Shown: positions 21,140 through 31,982 of the stretch, piece by piece
How positions within the stretch are numbered: the stretch's first letter is position 1
Layout: every line of letters begins with the position of its first letter
From: Lepturacanthus savala
Taxonomy: Eukaryota; Chordata; Actinopteri; Scombriformes; Trichiuridae
Assembly (NCBI GenBank): GCA_030544235.1
Contig: JARUPU010000029.1
Span: 2,046,001-2,110,000, forward strand
DNA: 64,000 nucleotides
Direction: 5' to 3'
The notes under the pieces: generated by a model
Seen by the model: only the letters and a program-made list of their open reading frames with translations
The model's database searches: none
What the model was told of the DNA's origin: nothing
Translations under genes and position numbers: made by a program

Positions 21140-24108
21140 GGAGGGAATCGTGGCCATGCCGGGGTGGATCTCCTTTGGTCTCCTCTCCATCCCTGGAGCC
21201 AAGGCCAGCGCCGTAGAGGTCGAGGTACGAAATTTATCTCTGCCTCGCACTCCCGAGGCAGTCGTTGTTTTGGCCTCCGGTAATAACCTGGACCGTAGAG
21301 TTTCTCTTTCAGATTCAGCTACGGACTTCTAGAGGCTGGTGACCACCGCCCGGGCTGCCTGCAGCAATGTAAGTTACTTTGATGTATTATGACTAGATAA
21401 TTCCATGATTGATTTCAGAACATGTTTGAAGTTGAGTACATGTTACCCAACCAATAAAGGTGGAGACACAGATGACGATTCCTGGACACGGTGAGAGATT
21501 TCTACAAACATTTTGAAATCTTGTCCTGTTTACTGAACAAATCTTCTTCTCCAAGTGTGTGTCCTGGACTCGGTCCAAGAAGATATTATATTTAACATAA
21601 TAACCACTGTATTGTGAAGTTTACCTCACTGCTGCTATGTGTTAATGCACGTCAGAATGTTTATCACTTTCTTTATTTCTTTATTTTTGGTAATGTTGTT
21701 GTTTTTAACCTTTTGTCTCATTTTATTGTCTCTGTTGACAGACTCAACAACACGTAACTTTCTACCCTTTATTTACATCATATTCAATTCGTCTGGTGTA
21801 TCTTATCTCATTCATTTGTCTAATATAAAAAAACCCGGACGCCTCCTCCCCCCGCCTGCAGCCACACCGGTCTCACCAGGAGTGTCTGTGGAGGTCGAGA
21901 CCCCTGTACCTCGTCCTTCCAGTCCTCTTGGAGGGACTAGTGTGGCTCAGGCCAAGAAGGTGTGTTACCTACCATTATTGGTTGTGTGAACATTTTACAG
22001 AATAACTGCTGTATTGTGGATTTTAACTTTCTGTTTGGTGTCTCTTATGCACTATTTTATTGTAAACTCTGTCATTGTTTCCACAGACTCCGCCAAGGGC
22101 CTGCTTGACTCCGCTCACACCTCCAACCCCACAGGTTTCACGGGAAGTGTCTGTGAAGGCCAAGGCTCCAGTCTCTGGTTCTTCCTTCCCTCCTCGGTGG
22201 ACCCAGGTGGGTCCCACCAAGAAGGTAACATAGGCTGATACTGTTTCTTTGAAAGTTTACTGAAATAACTTATGTATTTTCTACCATAACCTACTGCTAC
22301 TCATGGCTATCTGCTTTTTATCTGCACATAATGTTGTGATTTAATTGCATCGTTTTTGGTCATTATCTTTTTATTATTTTTAACCCTTTGTTTTTGTTTC
22401 CTATTTATATTTACAATGCCAACAGTTTTTCTTTTGTGTTTTGTCTCCTATGCACTTCTTAATCCAAACTCTGCCTTTTTTCTTTACAGACACAGAATAC
22501 TGAGGAAGTAGAAGACCGTGCCCTCCATCCCTCTGAACCGGTGTGGTTTAGCCCTGAGGTCCTGGAGCTGATGGCAGAGGTACGTTTACATATTCCTAAT
22601 TTTATAGATATTGATAACATTTTTTAAAAATGGTCTCTTTTTGTTTTCATATTTCATATTTTTTTATGGTGATAACATGGATAGAGAATTGTACTGCTTT
22701 ACAATGTCTGCAGCAGTGTTTATTTCCATGGTAGAGATGTAACACAATGCATTTCTTCATTTCAGCATTCTGATGTCTTGCGGGTGAACAGTGCACCAGC
22801 ATGGCTCTTACTTTTCTTGCATATCACAACGAGGGGTTGCAATTCAATAGGGTTTCTCTGGATAGAGTGCTTTCTCAGGGAGACGCACTATGTAGGTGTG
22901 AAATGGCAGCTTATTGCAGATGGTACTTTTACACATAATTACTTGACCCTTGAGCAGATGCCAAAATGTGTCTTTACTGATGATCATTCCTATCATGTTA
23001 CCATGAACTCAATGGATCTCATGGTTGGACCACTCAAGGTTGCAGAAAACAGTCTGCAAAGTCAAGTATCGCTGCCCTTTGCCTCTCAACTTCAGTGCTT
23101 GGCTCTTGATGTCCGCCATGCAGTTCTTCTGGTCGCACCTGAATGCTTAGCAGTTTTTCGTGACGACACAGGCCGCTATGGTTTCTTTGATTCTCACTCG
23201 AGGTCAGCCACCGGTTTTCCATACCATAGCGGCACTGCAATAATGCTGACCTTCCTTGACTTCAGTGATCTGGTCGACCACGTGCATAAGCTTTTGCAGG
23301 ATCGTGGATCTTATGCCAGCTATGAGCTTATGCCTGTTTCCTTCTCCAGGGACTACAGTGATGTGACTATGGATAATGTTGCAGTCTTGTCAGAAGCTGA
23401 AACCGAACCAAGTGCGTTTCTTCTAGATGGTGACACCCTTGAACTGGGAGACGATTTGATTATCATTCCAGATGCTGCACTGGACCAAAGCTGCGGTCAG
23501 GAGGTCTTCCAACGTACAGTTTTTCTTGAAGGAAACACCTCAGAATGTGAAGCTGACACGGTTCTCACTCCAGATGCTGTGCCAGAACCAGCGTCCAACC
23601 AACTACATCAGCGTTGGTGTAGTTGTGTGAGAAAACGAAGCAGTACGTTTCAAGAGTTGGCTCGAGCAGATGCAGGAAAACTGCACGTCGAGCAAGTGCG
23701 ATCAGCAAACGTCTGCCTTCTGGTGAAAAGAGAACCACTGGCAGACGTCAGTCTGAAAAACTGCAATATGCCAGTAGATCAGAATTTCAGGAGAAGAAGT
23801 TACAGGCAATGAGGGCAAGCTATATTCAGCATCGGCACAAAAAGAGGACTTACTTAATGAAGCGGTAGAACACTGACCCTGTATTCCAAGCGCGTCATAA
23901 ATCTTCAATGAAGTCTTGCGTTCGGAAGCAGTACAGCACCAATCTTGCTTTCAGGGAGCGGCAGAAATCACACATTCAAATGCGGTACAAGACTGACCTT
24001 GCTTCCCGGCAACGGCAGAAATCTGCAATGAAATCTTACATCCGCAACCAGTACAGAAACAACCCTGCTTTCCAGCAGCATCAGAAGTCTTACATCCAGA
24101 CACGGTAA
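21140..24108 (+). pseudogene. Helitron-like gene: SGNH-like exon, linker exons, cysteine-protease-like domain, basic repeats (left arm)
   Basis: The first exon is truncated by the deletion and runs to 21,368 (AMPGWISFGLLSIPGAKAS, PRTPEAVVVLASGNNL, then DF and a TAG). Short proline-rich exons follow at 21,861-21,959, 22,087-22,226 and 22,491-22,579, each with AG/GT borders. The large exon from 22,766 contains GEQCTSMALTFLAYHNEG (possible catalytic Cys), a frameshift, then LDVRHAVLLVAPECLAVF and GRYGFFDSHSRSATG (possible catalytic His), like an OTU or herpes-tegument-type (C76-like) cysteine protease. The frame ends at 23,812; basic repeats KSYIRNQYRNNPAFQQHQK reach 24,108. Such domains occur N-terminal in fish Helitron-like proteins. 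The Rep domain is absent. The family call is from recognition. Confidence 0.6.
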
Positions 24109-24150
24109 AGCACAGACCTTGCTTTCCGGCAGCGCGTTGGACGAAGTTAA

Positions 24151-24960
24151 ATCTTGATCATTGACGAGATCTCTATGATTTCCAAGGACCTCTTTGCCTG
24201 TGCACTGGCAGTTGCAACAAATCAAAGGCAACAAGAGGCCCTTTGGAGGCATGTCGGTCTTGACGGTTGGGGACTTTTACTAGCTGCCGCCCCTTGGCAG
24301 GGCCAAGCCGCTCTGTGTGCGTGAGGATGATTTCCTTGACCTCTGGAGTTCTTTCCAGATGGTCACCTTGACGGAAATCATGTGGCAAAAGGACGACCGG
24401 TCTTTTGCTGAGCTGTTGAACAGACTGTGCACAAAGCAGAAGAACGAACCACTTTCCGTCGACGACAAAGCTCCGCTCGAGCAGTGTGTCGTCGACGCCC
24501 AACATTGTCCGGTGGATGCCCTTCACATCTTTGCGACAAACAAGGAGGTGGACGCCCACGATGCAACCACCGTTGCAGCCCTTGGGTTGACTGTCGTCAA
24601 CATTCCTGCGGAGGATTATCGGAAAAGGATCCCCTGGGGCTTCAAGGGCAACAGGAGGGATCTGCCAGACAACATCAAAGTCGGCGCGCGTGTCATGGTG
24701 ACGAGGAACGTCGACATCGAGGATGGCCTCGTCAGCGGCGCTTTCGGCACAATCACCTGTGCATGTATGTGGACCTACCCGAAACTGTGAAGCTGATCGG
24801 ACTGGAATTGAACAATCCAGAGGCTGATCAAAAGTTTCGGAAAAAGGTTCTCGGGCCGCCGGACATGCTGGTTTACATCGCACGAGTCAAGGAACCCATG
24901 AGCAAGAGGGTAGCGGTTCGGCGACAGGTCCCAATCAAGTTGGCGTTTGGCAGTACTGGT
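24151..24960 (+). pseudogene. Pif1-type helicase fragment of the Helitron-like element (left arm)
   Basis: Begins with ILIIDEISMISKDLF, the Walker B motif of Pif1/Helitron helicases, with no Walker A upstream. A frameshift follows at about 24,250, then REDDFLDLWSSFQMVTLTEI, CPVDALHIFATNKEVDAHD and NIKVGARVMVTRNVDIEDGL, the late Pif1 motifs. After VRRQVPIKLAF the sequence departs where the VHKTQG motif (motif VI) should be. The basic repeats end only about 45 bp upstream, so the Rep nuclease and the N-terminal helicase half were removed by an internal deletion. The mirror copy is 46,046-46,856. Confidence 0.8.
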
Positions 24961-25160
24961 CTTTTTCCTTTTGCAACTCCTCTTGTGGTGCAGATAGAAA
25001 CAGAGCACGGGTACGCTCTCTGTATCCCTCTCTCCACCACCCCACCAATTTGTTTGTCCTGTGCCACATGTCTGTCTGCATTTGCCAAATACTGCAGCTA
25101 CATATTGATGCATTTTATATAGTTTTGGTTGTCCCCTTGAGACTTTGAAAGTCGTCACGC

Positions 25161-25560
25161 GTAAATGTCTAACTAATACAAGGTTTTGTTTTCCTTTCTC
25201 TAGAATGTAAACAGGTCAGCTAAATTCCTAAGTTAGGTAGGTATTCTTGTCATTACGACAGGAACCTGGTAAAATCATTGAACAGTTGGAAGGAAGTTCA
25301 GATCTTGGTCAAGTCAACAGCTGCAACATCTCCATTGTCCACCTGGAAGATACACACACAAACTTATACTGTCATGTTATGCAGAACAAAGAATAAAAGA
25401 ATGGAAATAAGTAAATATGGGATAACTTATATGCATCATTCTAACAATGACCATGTTGACTTACTGTGGAGAAACATGGAGTAGGAGTAGAGAACAAGCA
25501 AGACTTATTAGTCATTTTATAATCTGCTTGGTTGTTGTGTTTTTCCAGTTAATGCATCTA
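25161..25560. other. No gene seen
   Basis: Arm sequence mirrored at 42,915-43,189. Bases 25,436-25,818 are missing from the right arm. Confidence 0.5.
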
Positions 25561-25584
25561 CACTGTAATATCACTAAAGAATTT

Positions 25585-26250
25585 TAATGGTCATTGATAG
25601 TAACTGGTCTGCTCACTTTACCACCTTCTACAGCGGCTCCACTGACAGCATCCTGACCTACAACATCACTTCCTGGTTCAGGAGCTGTAGTTTCCATGGA
25701 CAACAAAAACAGCCAATTAGGACTGATGAAGACTGCCTACAGAACCGTTGCTGCTCCTGTCTCATCCTGATGGCGCTCTACCAACAGCAATGCATTCACA
25801 CAGCTACCTCCACCATCAAAGACCCACTCCACCCTTCACTATGATCAACAGGTTTTACAAGCTGTAGGGCTTCAAGTGGACTGAATCCCCCCACACACAC
25901 ACTCACTGATACCCTGAACCCCCCAAACACACACCACCCCCCCAGCTGGACAACAACCAAGGACAAGGTTTGAACTGATTTAAGGACATGTCTGAATTAC
26001 TTTAAACAGCACTGGATTGGAGACATTGAAGCACCTTTTACTGAACCTCTGAAATTATTTGGTTATTAATGCTGTGAAATACTGTTTTTAAATATGTGAT
26101 TGAAAATATATTTTTTTATAGATAGAATTTTTTAGTAATCATTTAATCACCATTTTTTATGTAATGTCAATGATGAGAAGCAATTTAATTTCAGACTGAA
26201 TGTAAATGTGGAGTGAAATGACAATAAAGTGAACTTTGAATCTAGAATCT
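25585..26250 (+). mobile_element. LINE 3' end remnant
   Basis: Encodes TFYSGSTDSILTYNITSWF, recalling the conserved FYRSTIESILTNCITSWYG end of fish reverse-transcriptase proteins. KDPLHPSL follows after a frame change. The 3' untranslated part ends GACAATAAAGTGAACTTTG with a short GAATCTA repeat tail at about 26,240. It is 5'-truncated. The right-arm mate (42,480-42,914) lacks the coding part because of a 383-bp deletion. Confidence 0.5.
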
Positions 26251-26768
26251 AATGTCTGAGGATTTTAATAACATACATAGATGTACTGTGAAGGTTTTAG
26301 GTTAAGTATGTTATACATGGATATTAATACATTAGATATAGATATTTTATGCAAGTGACATAAATACATGAATAAATTAATTTAAATAAAATAATGTATT
26401 AAGGAGGTATATAGCTACATATCAAAGACATGGCATCGCATAAGAATACCCTCCTCAATGATGATGTTGGAAAATATCTTAGATGATAGAATTCAGAATT
26501 TTTGAGTTAGAAGCAGTTGGTCTGTGTCAGTGATGTCATCATCACCATGGAAAGACCACAGCTTCGTGACTGAGCTGATTTCTCTAAAAGGCATGAAAGC
26601 TGATTGGTCAATAGTTTTTCATCAATAACTTTGGATTTAAAGTCCCCACAACCATCAAACTTTGTAGTATTAATAAAGAGGACCCCAGCATCCCATCCAT
26701 GGTATCACGACCATTATAAAACTCCAGCAAGGACCCCCAACAGCCCAGACCCAACTCACAATTTCCGC
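26251..26768. other. No gene seen
   Basis: Arm sequence mirrored at about 41,970-42,480. Nothing recognised. Confidence 0.5.
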
Positions 26769-27142
26769 GTGAATTGTCTAGTTTTTCTTTAACTTTACTT
26801 CTCATCATTACAGACATTGATTTCAACAACAACATCATTACATACTCACAATACATTTTAACTTTTAATTTAATGTTAGTATAGGCATTTCAGGCACTAG
26901 AGTGCGTTTGACCACTGTTGTTGACACAGTTCTTCCTTGTACCCACTAGTGTATGTAAAGCCTTATATTTGAGATTGAACAAGGCCTTCCCATGGCTTCT
27001 TGATGAAATTATTTAAATTCATGTGGCCTTCTGTCACCTTTGTGCTGTTCCTGTAATAACCCCAGTGGTGACCTTTATGCCAAAAGAATTTCACTTTGTT
27101 ACTATAGATGTCTGGATTCTGGATGTCTGGAAAACGATATCG
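26769..27142. repeat. Satellite-flanking block, copy 2 (left arm)
   Basis: Same block as 1,643-2,020, in the same orientation, leading directly into minus-oriented satellite monomers. Confidence 0.88.
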
Positions 27143-28760
27143 GACTTTCCCAGGTGAATTTCTAATCCAAAACTATACCATTGCACATAAAATAAAAGGT
27201 AAATAAGATTTTCTGTAAAAAAATATTGCACTGATTAGGCCGACATAGCTTTCTATCTTATTGTGCTCTTCAGAATGAGAGAAAGATTCTGGAGCCATAA
27301 AAACTTTAAAACATGAACCACATGAAAACAAAAGCTTTCCCAGGTGAATTCTTAATGTAAAACTATACCATTGTACATGAAATCAAAGGTAAACAAGATT
27401 TTCTGTAAAACTCTTATGGTTTTACAGAAAATCTTGAAAGGTATGTAGGCCTGATTAGGCCTACATACCTTTTTATCTTTTAGGCTCTTCAGACCGAGAG
27501 AATGCTTCTGGAGCCATAAAAAGTTTAAAAAATGAACCACATGAAAACAATAGCTTTTCCAGGTGAATTTGTAATTCAAAACTATACCATTTTACGTAAA
27601 GTAAAAGGTAAACAAGATTTTCTGTAAAAATATTGCACTGATTTAGACGTACATCACTTTTTATCTTATTGTGCTCTTCAGACCGAGAGAAAGCTTCGGG
27701 AGCCATAAAAAGTTTAAAACATGAACCAAATGAAAACAATAGCTTTCCCAGATGAATTTCTAATCCCAAACTATACCATTTCACACAAAGTAAAAGGTAA
27801 ATAAGATTTTCTGTAAAAATATTTCACTGATTTAGATGTACATGGCTTTTTACCTCATTGTGCTCTTCCGACCGAGAGAATGCATATGGAGCAATAAAAA
27901 CTTTAAAACAAAAACCACATGAAAACAATAGCTTTTCCAGGCGAATTTCTGATCCAAAACTATACCATTTTACATTTAGTAAAATGTAAATGAGATTTTC
28001 TGTAAAAAATATTGTACTGATTTAGGCCTACATAGCTTTTTGTCTTTTTGTGCTCTTCAGACCGAGAGAATGCATATGGAGCAATAAAAACTTTAAAACA
28101 CAAACCACATGAAAACAATAGCTTTTCCAGGTGAATTTCTGATCCAAAACTATGCCATTTCACATAAAGTAAAAGGTAAATAAGATTTTCTATAAAAATA
28201 TTGTACTGATTTAGGTCTACATAGCATTTTGTCTTTTTGTGCTCTTCAGACCGAGAGAATGTATATGGAGCAATAAAAACTTTAAAACACAAACCACATG
28301 AAAACAATAGCTTTTCCAGGTGAATTTCTGATCCAAAACTATACCATTTTACATATAGTAAAAGGTAAATAAGATTTTCTGTAAAAATATTGTACTGATT
28401 TAGGCCTACATAGCTTTTGGTCTTTTTGTGCTCTTCCGACCGAGAGAATGCATATGGAGCAATAAAAACTTTAAAACACAAACCACATGAAAACAATAGC
28501 TTTTCCAGGTGAATTTCTGATCCAAAACTATACCATTTTACATATAGTAAAAGGTAAATAAGATTTTCTGTAAAAATATTGTACTGATTTAGGCCTACAT
28601 AGCTTTTGGTCTTTTTGTGCTCTTCCGACCGAGAGAATGCATATGGAGCAATAAAAACTTTAAAACACAAACCACATGAAAACAATAGCTTTTCCAGGTG
28701 AATTTCTGATCCAAAACTATACCATTTCACATAAAGTAAAAGGTAAATAAGTTTTTCTAT
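27143..28760 (-). repeat. 189-bp satellite, minus-oriented array (about 8-9 monomers)
   Basis: Outer monomers (27,143-27,900) carry edge-type variants such as GGAGCCATAAAAAG and match the outer monomers of the plus array (40,860-41,595) one for one, including a +30-bp hairpin monomer. Inner monomers are of the homogenised type. The array ends at AAGTTTTTCTAT, where orientation flips. Confidence 0.95.
27397..27472. repeat. Twin perfect hairpins inside an edge monomer (left arm)
   Basis: Hairpin 1: GATTTTCTGTAAAAC, a 7-nt loop, then its complement GTTTTACAGAAAATC. Hairpin 2: AAAGGTATGTAGGCCT, loop GATT, then AGGCCTACATACCTTT. Both stems are pieces of the monomer turned back on themselves. The mirror is at 41,262-41,337. 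Confidence 0.93.
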
Positions 28761-31700
28761 CTCTCGGTCTTAAGAACACAAAAAGAGAAAAAGCTATGTA
28801 GGCCTAAATCAGTACAATATTTTTACAGAAAATCTTATTTACATTTTACTAAATGAAAATGGTATAGTTTTGGATCAGAAATTCACCTGGAAAAGCTATT
28901 GTTTTCATGTGGTTTGTGTTTTAAAGTTTTTATTGCTCCATATGCATTCTCTCGGTCTGAAGAGCACAAAAAGACAAAAAGCTATGTAGGCCTAAATCAG
29001 TACAATATTTTTACAGAAAATCTCATTCACCATTTACTATATGTAAAATGGTATAGTTTAGGATAAGAAATTTACCTGGAAAAGCTATTGTTTTCATGTG
29101 GTTTGTGTTTTAAAGTTTTTATTGCTCCATATGCATTCTCTCGGTCTGAAGAACACAAAAAGACACAAAGCTATGTAAGCCTAAATCAGTACAATATTTT
29201 TACAGAAAATCTTATTTATCTTTTACTTTATGTGAAATGGTATAGTTTTGGATCAGAAATTCACCTGGAAAAGTTATTGTTTTCCTGTGGTTTGTGTTTT
29301 AACGTTTTTATTGCTCCATATGCATTCTCTCGGTCGGAAGAGCACAAAAAGACAAAAAGCTATGTAGGCCTAAATCAGTACAATATTTTTACAGAAAATC
29401 TTATTTACCTTTTACTTTATGTGAAATGGTATAGTTTTGGATCAGAAATTCACCTGGAAAAGCTATTGTTTTCATGTGGTTTGTGTTTTAAAGTTTTTAT
29501 TGCTCCATATGCATTCTCTCGGTCGGAAGAGCACAAAAAGACAAAAAGCTATGTAAGCCTAAATCAGAACAATATTTTTATAGAAAATCTTATTTACCTT
29601 TTACTTTATGTGAAATGGTATAGTTTGGGATCAGAAATTCACCTGGAAAAGCTATTGTTTTCATGTGGTTTGTGTTTTAAAGTTTTTATTGCTCCATATG
29701 CATTCTCTCGGTCTGAAGAGCCCAAAAAGACAAAAAGCTATATAGGCCTAAATCAGTACAATATTTTTACAAAAAAACTTATTTACCTTTTATTTTATGT
29801 AAAATGGTATAGTTTTGGATCAGAAATTCACCTGGAAAAGCTATTGTTTTCATGTGGTTTGTGTTTTAAAGTTTTTATTGCTCCATATGCATTCTCTCGG
29901 TCTGACGAGCCCAAAAAGACAAAAAGCTATATAGGCCTAAATCAGTACAATATTTTCATAGAAAAACTTATTTACCTTTTACTTTATGTGAAATGGTATA
30001 GTTTTGGATCAGAAATTCACCTGGAAAAGCTATTGTTTTCATGTGGTTTGTGTTTTAAAGTTTTTATTGCTCCATATGCATTCTCTCGGTCGGAAGAGCA
30101 CAAAAAGACCAAAAGCTATGTAGGCCTAAATCAGTACAATATTTTTACAGAAAATCTTATTTACCTTTTACTTCATGTGAAATGGTATAGTTTTGGATCA
30201 GAAATTCACCTGGAAAAGCTATTGTTTTCATGTGATTTGTGTTTTAAAGTTTTTATTGCTCCATATGCATTCTCTCGGTCTGAAGAGCACAAAAAGACCA
30301 AAAGCTATGTAGGCCTAAATCAGTACAATATTTTTACAGAAAATCTTATTTACCTTTTACTATATGTGAAATGGTATAGTTTTGGATCAGAAATTAACCT
30401 GGAAAAGCTATTGTTTTCATGTGGTTTGTGTTTTAAAGTTTTTATTGCTCCATATGCATTCTCTCGGTCTGAAGAGCACAAAAAGACAAAAAGCTATGTA
30501 AGCCTAAATCAGAACAATATTTTTATAGAAAATCTTATTTACCTTTAACTTTATGTGAAATGGTATAGTTTTGGATCAGAAATTCACCTGGAAAAGCTAT
30601 TGTTTTCATGTGGTTTGTGTTTTAAAGTTTTTATTGCTCCATATGCATTCTCTCGGTCGGAAGAGCACAAAAAGACAAAAAGCTATGTAAGCCTAAATCA
30701 GAACAATATTTTTATAGAAAATCTTATTTACCTTTTACTTTATGTGAAATGGTATAATTTGGGATCAGAAATTCACCTGGAAAAGCTATTGTTTTCATGT
30801 GGTTTGTGTTTTAAAGTTTTTATTGCTCCATATGCATTCTCTCGGTCTGAAGAGCCCAAAAAGACAAAAAGCTATATAGGCCTAAATCAGTACAATATTT
30901 TTACAAAAAAACTTATTTACCTTTTATTTTATGTAAAATGGTATAGTTTTGGATCAGAAATTCACCTGGAAAAGCTATTGTTTTCATGTGGTTTGTGTTT
31001 TAAAGTTTTTATTGCTCCATATGCATTCTCTCGGTCTGAATAGCACAAAAAGACAAAAAGCTATGTAAGCCTAAATCAGAACAATATTTTTATAGAAAAT
31101 CTTATTTACCTTTAACTTTATGTGAAATGGTATAGTTTTGGATGAGAAATTCACCTGGAAAAGCTATTGTTTTCATGTGGTTTGTGTTTTAAAGTTTTTA
31201 TTGCTCCATATGCATTCTCTCGGTCGGAAGAGCACAAAAAGACAAAAAGCTATGTAAGCCTAAATCAGAACAATATTTTTATAGAAAATCTTATTTACCT
31301 TTTACTTTATGTGAAATGGTATGATTTGGGATCAGAAATTCACCTGGAAAAGCTATTGTTTTCATGTGGTTTGTGTTTTAAAGTTTTTATTGCTCCATAT
31401 GCATTCTCTCGGTCTGAAGAGCCCAAAAAGACAAAAAGCTATATAGGCCTAAATCAGTACAATATTTTTACAAAAAAACTTATTTACCTTTTATTTTATG
31501 TAAAATGGTATAGTTTTGGATCAGAAATTCACCTGGAAAAGCTATTGTTTTCATGTGGTTTGTGTTTTAAAGTTTTTATTGCTCCATATGCATTCTCTCG
31601 GTCTGAAGAGCCCAAAAAGACATAAAGCTATATAGGCCTAAATCAGTACAATATTTTCATAGAAAAACTCATTTACCTTTTACTTTATGTGAAATGGTAT

Positions 31701-31982
31701 AGTTTTGGATCAGAAATTCACCTCGAAAAGCTATTGTTTTCATGTGGTTTGTGTTTTAAAGTTTTTATTGCTCCATATGCATTCTCTCGGTCGGAAGAGC
31801 ACAAAAAGACCAAAAGCTATGTAAGCCTAAATCAGAACAATATTTTTATAGAAAATCTTATTTACCTTTAACTTTATGTGAAATGGTATAGTTTTGGATC
31901 AGAAATTCACCTGGAAAAGCTATTGTTTTCATGTGGTTTGTGTTTTAAAGTTTTTATTGCTCCATATGCATTCTCTCGGTCG

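Larger units (their letters stand above)
13088..28760. repeat. Left arm of giant palindrome
   Basis: Reverse complement of the right arm up to the window end. Examples of paired positions are 13,415-14,196 with 62,888-63,672, 16,861-19,230 with 57,856-60,227, 22,778-23,812 with 47,194-48,228, and 26,769-27,142 with 41,592-41,966. Paired stretches look about 98-99% identical by eye. The arm may extend left of 13,088; its true outer edge cannot be seen because the window ends first on the right. Confidence 0.93.

Noticed and set aside
22014..22238. Separate small gene around the exon at 22,087-22,226
   Set aside because: The coding part is an internal exon of the Helitron-like gene in another frame; the rest is intron.
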